NCBI GenBank assembly: GCA_016935715.1
Contig: JAFGQJ010000014.1
Span: 1-31,639, forward strand
Direction of reading: 5' to 3'
From: Spirochaetales bacterium
Lineage (GTDB): Bacteria > Spirochaetota > Spirochaetia > SZUA-6 > DRHE01
Length of the DNA stretch: 31,639 nt
Both the position numbers and the translations under genes were made by a program. Shown one piece after another: positions 28,974 through 31,639 of this stretch; positions within the stretch are counted from its first letter, which is position 1; every line of letters begins with the position of its first letter. The notes below the pieces were generated by a model. That model was not told where the DNA came from and ran no database searches. It saw nothing but the letters and a program-made list of their open reading frames with translations.

Positions 28974-31639
28974 ACGGCTTTCTGATCCAGGTGGGGCTGA
29001 AGCCCGGCATTCCCGATGCCTACGGGGCGGCTACCGAAAAGAAGATCCGGGACTACCTGGACATCCCGGTGAGGCGGGTGCAGACCCGCAGCCTCTACCT
29101 GGTGGAGGCGGAGCTGGAGGAGGAGCAGGTCCGGGCAGCCGCCCGGGAGCTTTTCTGCGACCCGGTGATCCAGCGCTACACGTTGAACCGGAACCTGGAC
29201 GGCGAGCCCTTCGACCTCTCGGTGATCGTCAGCTTCCGGCCCGGGGTCACCGACAACGTCGGCCGCACGGCCGAGCTCGCGGTCGGCGAGCTGCTCGGCA
29301 GAGATTTGGCGCCCGAGGAAGGGGTGTTCACCTCGACCCAGTACCTGCTCAGCGGTGTGAGCCCGGAGCAGGCGCAGCGCATCGCCCGGGAGCTGCTCGC
29401 CAATGACCTGATCGAGGAGGCGTCGATCCAGGAGTACCGCGACTGGCTGGAGCGGGGTCCTCGGGTCAGAGCCTCCCGGGTACGGTCCGCCCATGAACCG
29501 GAAGTCGAACAGATCGACCTGGAGGTGCCCGACGAGCGGCTGCTGGAGATTAGCCGGCAGCGGATCCTGGCGTTGAATCTGGAGGAGATGCGGGCCATCC
29601 GGGACTACTTCCGGCGGCCGGAAGTCCGGGAGCGGCGGCGGGCGGTGGGCCTGGGTGTGAATCCCACCGACGTGGAGCTGGAGGCGCTGGCACAGACCTG
29701 GTCGGAGCACTGCCACCACAAGGTCTTCAACGGGCTGATCGAGTACCGGGACGAGACGGGTGGCAGACTGACCGTCGATTCCCTGTTCAAGAGCTACATC
29801 CGCAGGGTCACCGAGGAGCTGGCCAGTCCCTGGCTGCTCAGCGTTTTCAGCGACAACGCAGGGGTGATACGCTTCAACGACCGGCTCGCCCTGGTGTACA
29901 AGGTGGAGACCCACAACAGTCCCAGCGCCCTGGATCCCTACGGCGGCGCCATGACCGGCATCGTCGGCGTCAACCGCGATCCCTTCGGCACGGGGCTCGG
30001 GGCGCGCCTGATCGCCAACGTGTGGGGATACTGCCTGGGCAACCCCGGGATGCCCGCCGACGCCGTTCCCGCCGGCCTGCTCCATCCCCGCCGAATCCGC
30101 GACGGTGTGCACCGCGGCGTGATCGAAGGGGGCAATCAGAGCGGGATCCCCTACGCCCGCGGGTGGGAGCTGTTCGAGGACCGCTACCTGGGAAAACCCC
30201 TCGTTTTCTGCGGGACCCTCGGGGAGATGCCTCTGGCGATCAGGGACATCCCCTCTACGGAAAAACGGGTCCTTCCAGGGGACGCGGTGGTCATGGTCGG
30301 GGGCCGGGTGGGCAAAGACGGCATTCACGGCGCAACCTTCAGCTCCGAAGAGCTGCACGCCTCCTCCCCGGTGCAGGCGGTCCAGATCGGAGACCCGATC
30401 ACCCAGAAAAAGATGACCGACATGCTGCTGGAGGCGCGGGACTGGCTGCTGTACCGGACCCTGACCGACAATGGCGCGGGGGGCTTGAGCTCCTCGGTGG
30501 GGGAGATGGCCACGCTGAGCGGCGGCTGCCGGATCGATCTGGCCCGGGTCCCCCTCAAGTACCAGGGACTGAATCCCTGGGAAATCCTGGTCTCCGAGGC
30601 CCAGGAGCGGATGACCCTGGCCGTGCCCGTTGACCGGCTCGACGAGTATCTGGAGCTGTCCCGGAGAAGGGGAGTGGAATCCACGGTGCTGGGCAGCTTC
30701 ACGGAAGACGGCGTGTTTCATGTTCGCTACGGCGAGCGAACCGTGGCCTGCCTGGATCTGGAGTTCCTTCATCACGGAGATCCCCCCTACCATCTGGAGG
30801 CGGTTTTCCGGCCCATGTCCCACGAGGAGCCGGTGGTCCGGATCGAGGATTTCGGGCGCTGCGTCGAGGAGATGCTGCGGCGCCTCAATATCTGCTCGGG
30901 AGAGGAGAAGGCCAGGCAGTACGATCACGAGGTGCAGGGGCGGAGCATCATCAAGCCTTTCGCGGGCCTGCGCTTCGACGTCCCGACCGACGCCGCTGTT
31001 CTGGCGGCGGAGTACGGAGGAGGCGACAGTTGTGGAGGCGAAAGCGGTGGAGGCGGGGCAGGGGGCCCGGGTCCGGCCGAAGGGCGCGGGCACCGTGGCG
31101 GCAACGGAGCCGCACCGGGGGGTCTGAGCCGGGTCGAGGGGATCGTGCTCAGCGAAGGGATCAACCCCTTCTATTCGGACATCGACACCTACTGGATGGC
31201 CGCCTCGGTCCTGGATCTGGCCGTGCGGCGGGTGGTCAGCGCGGGCGGGGATCCGGATTTCATCTCCGCCCTTGACAATTTCTGCTGGCCGAACGTGGTC
31301 AAGGATAGCATGCCGGAGCGCTCCCACAAGCTGGCCCAGCTGGTGCGGGCCTGTCAGGGGTTGTACGATTTCTGCAAAGCCTACGGCGTGCCCCTGATCT
31401 CGGGCAAGGACAGCATGTCCAACGACTGCACCCTGACCGATCCCCCGATCTCCGTTCCGCCCACCCTGCTGGTGTCGGTGCTGGGTAGGCTCCCGGATCT
31501 GGGAGCGGCCGTGACCCTCGACCTCAAGGCTCCCGGCGACCTGCTGTACATCCTGGGCGGCACCGATGAGGAGCTGGGCGCATCGGAGTTCTACCGCTAC
31601 TACGGCGAGTCCACCCGGGCAGCCGCCTATATCGGCAAC
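28970..31639 (+). CDS. purL: Phosphoribosylformylglycinamidine synthase PurSL, 3'-truncated by window end
   Basis: A GTG start overlaps the purM stop (GTGA) and 890 codons are open to the window end. Residues 1-75 resemble PurS (FLIQVGLKPGIPD, later PVIQRYTLN), and 79-160 repeat the PurS-like fold (VIVSFRPGVTDNVGRTAE). The PurL synthase core follows: TWSEHCHHK (about 244-252), YKVETHNSPSALDPYGGA (about 308-325), LTDNGAGGLSSSVGEMA, and SGKDSMSND (about 808-816). FGAM synthase aminates FGAR using ammonia from a glutaminase (PurQ or a fused domain), which must lie beyond the window. Residues about 682-725 form a glycine-rich low-complexity insert between core segments. The start lacks a clear ribosome site and probably depends on coupling to purM. 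The symbol follows the family; purSL would be equally apt. Confidence 0.9.
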   Translation, partial: MNGFLIQVGLKPGIPDAYGAATEKKIRDYLDIPVRRVQTRSLYLVEAELEEEQVRAAARELFCDPVIQRYTLNRNLDGEPFDLSVIVSFRPGVTDNVGRTAELAVGELLGRDLAPEEGVFTSTQYLLSGVSPEQAQRIARELLANDLIEEASIQEYRDWLERGPRVRASRVRSAHEPEVEQIDLEVPDERLLEISRQRILALNLEEMRAIRDYFRRPEVRERRRAVGLGVNPTDVELEALAQTWSEHCHHKVFNGLIEYRDETGGRLTVDSLFKSYIRRVTEELASPWLLSVFSDNAGVIRFNDRLALVYKVETHNSPSALDPYGGAMTGIVGVNRDPFGTGLGARLIANVWGYCLGNPGMPADAVPAGLLHPRRIRDGVHRGVIEGGNQSGIPYARGWELFEDRYLGKPLVFCGTLGEMPLAIRDIPSTEKRVLPGDAVVMVGGRVGKDGIHGATFSSEELHASSPVQAVQIGDPITQKKMTDMLLEARDWLLYRTLTDNGAGGLSSSVGEMATLSGGCRIDLARVPLKYQGLNPWEILVSEAQERMTLAVPVDRLDEYLELSRRRGVESTVLGSFTEDGVFHVRYGERTVACLDLEFLHHGDPPYHLEAVFRPMSHEEPVVRIEDFGRCVEEMLRRLNICSGEEKARQYDHEVQGRSIIKPFAGLRFDVPTDAAVLAAEYGGGDSCGGESGGGGAGGPGPAEGRGHRGGNGAAPGGLSRVEGIVLSEGINPFYSDIDTYWMAASVLDLAVRRVVSAGGDPDFISALDNFCWPNVVKDSMPERSHKLAQLVRACQGLYDFCKAYGVPLISGKDSMSNDCTLTDPPISVPPTLLVSVLGRLPDLGAAVTLDLKAPGDLLYILGGTDEELGASEFYRYYGESTRAAAYIGN

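Noticed and set aside
28469..31327. A 952-codon open frame on the minus strand
   Set aside because: It lies opposite purM/purSL in GC-rich DNA, has His/Pro/Arg-rich translation and no family motifs; the plus-strand frames carry clear PurM and PurL signatures.

Overview
The window reads as a chromosomal piece of a free-living, carbohydrate-scavenging bacterium, most likely a spirochaete. The main pointer is the pair of family-1 solute-binding proteins whose signal peptides run into GG-(Q/K)-E type mature ends (14196-15509 ends its signal in FAGGGQEKAG), a style common in Spirochaeta-like genomes. ATPase-less CUT1 importers, a split transketolase and a PurS-PurL fusion fit that but do not prove it. 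Base composition changes near 4.9 kb: sampled lines to the left are roughly 40-60% G+C, those to the right mostly 65-70%.

Left block (1-4.9 kb): the 3' part of a phosphohexomutase and a metallo-beta-lactamase-fold hydrolase point right. Facing them is a left-pointing sugar-type ABC importer operon (binding protein, two permeases, no ATPase) with a near-consensus sigma-70 promoter, an adjacent AT-rich palindrome, and a hairpin terminator between binding protein and permeases.

Middle block (5.0-27.3 kb) is a large catabolic accessory cluster. A left-pointing operon (polysaccharide-deacetylase-like protein, class IV aminotransferase, sulfatase-superfamily protein with Thr in the nucleophile position) diverges from a right-pointing series: MttB-family methyltransferase, ROK regulator, split transketolase, UroD-like protein, a second ATPase-less ABC importer (again with a hairpin after the binding protein), a decayed nitrilase remnant, class III aminotransferase, SDR, a two-domain amidohydrolase whose first domain has lost its metal ligands, a second SDR, a second UroD-like protein, and the two E1 subunits of a 2-oxoacid dehydrogenase. 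Many junctions overlap by 4 bases (ATGA), so this behaves as one or a few polycistronic units. A Gfo/Idh/MocA oxidoreductase and an EamA transporter follow on the other strand. The content suggests import and breakdown of an unusual, probably nitrogen-containing and possibly N-methylated, polyol or sugar derivative. The substrate cannot be read from sequence.

Right block (27.4 kb to end) is purine biosynthesis: a PurM and the start of PurSL. The PurM is unusual. Its N-terminal (ATP-binding) domain appears twice, each copy keeping the catalytic motifs the other has lost. This is the most striking structural novelty in the window. PurSL carries a glycine-rich insert and runs off the end.
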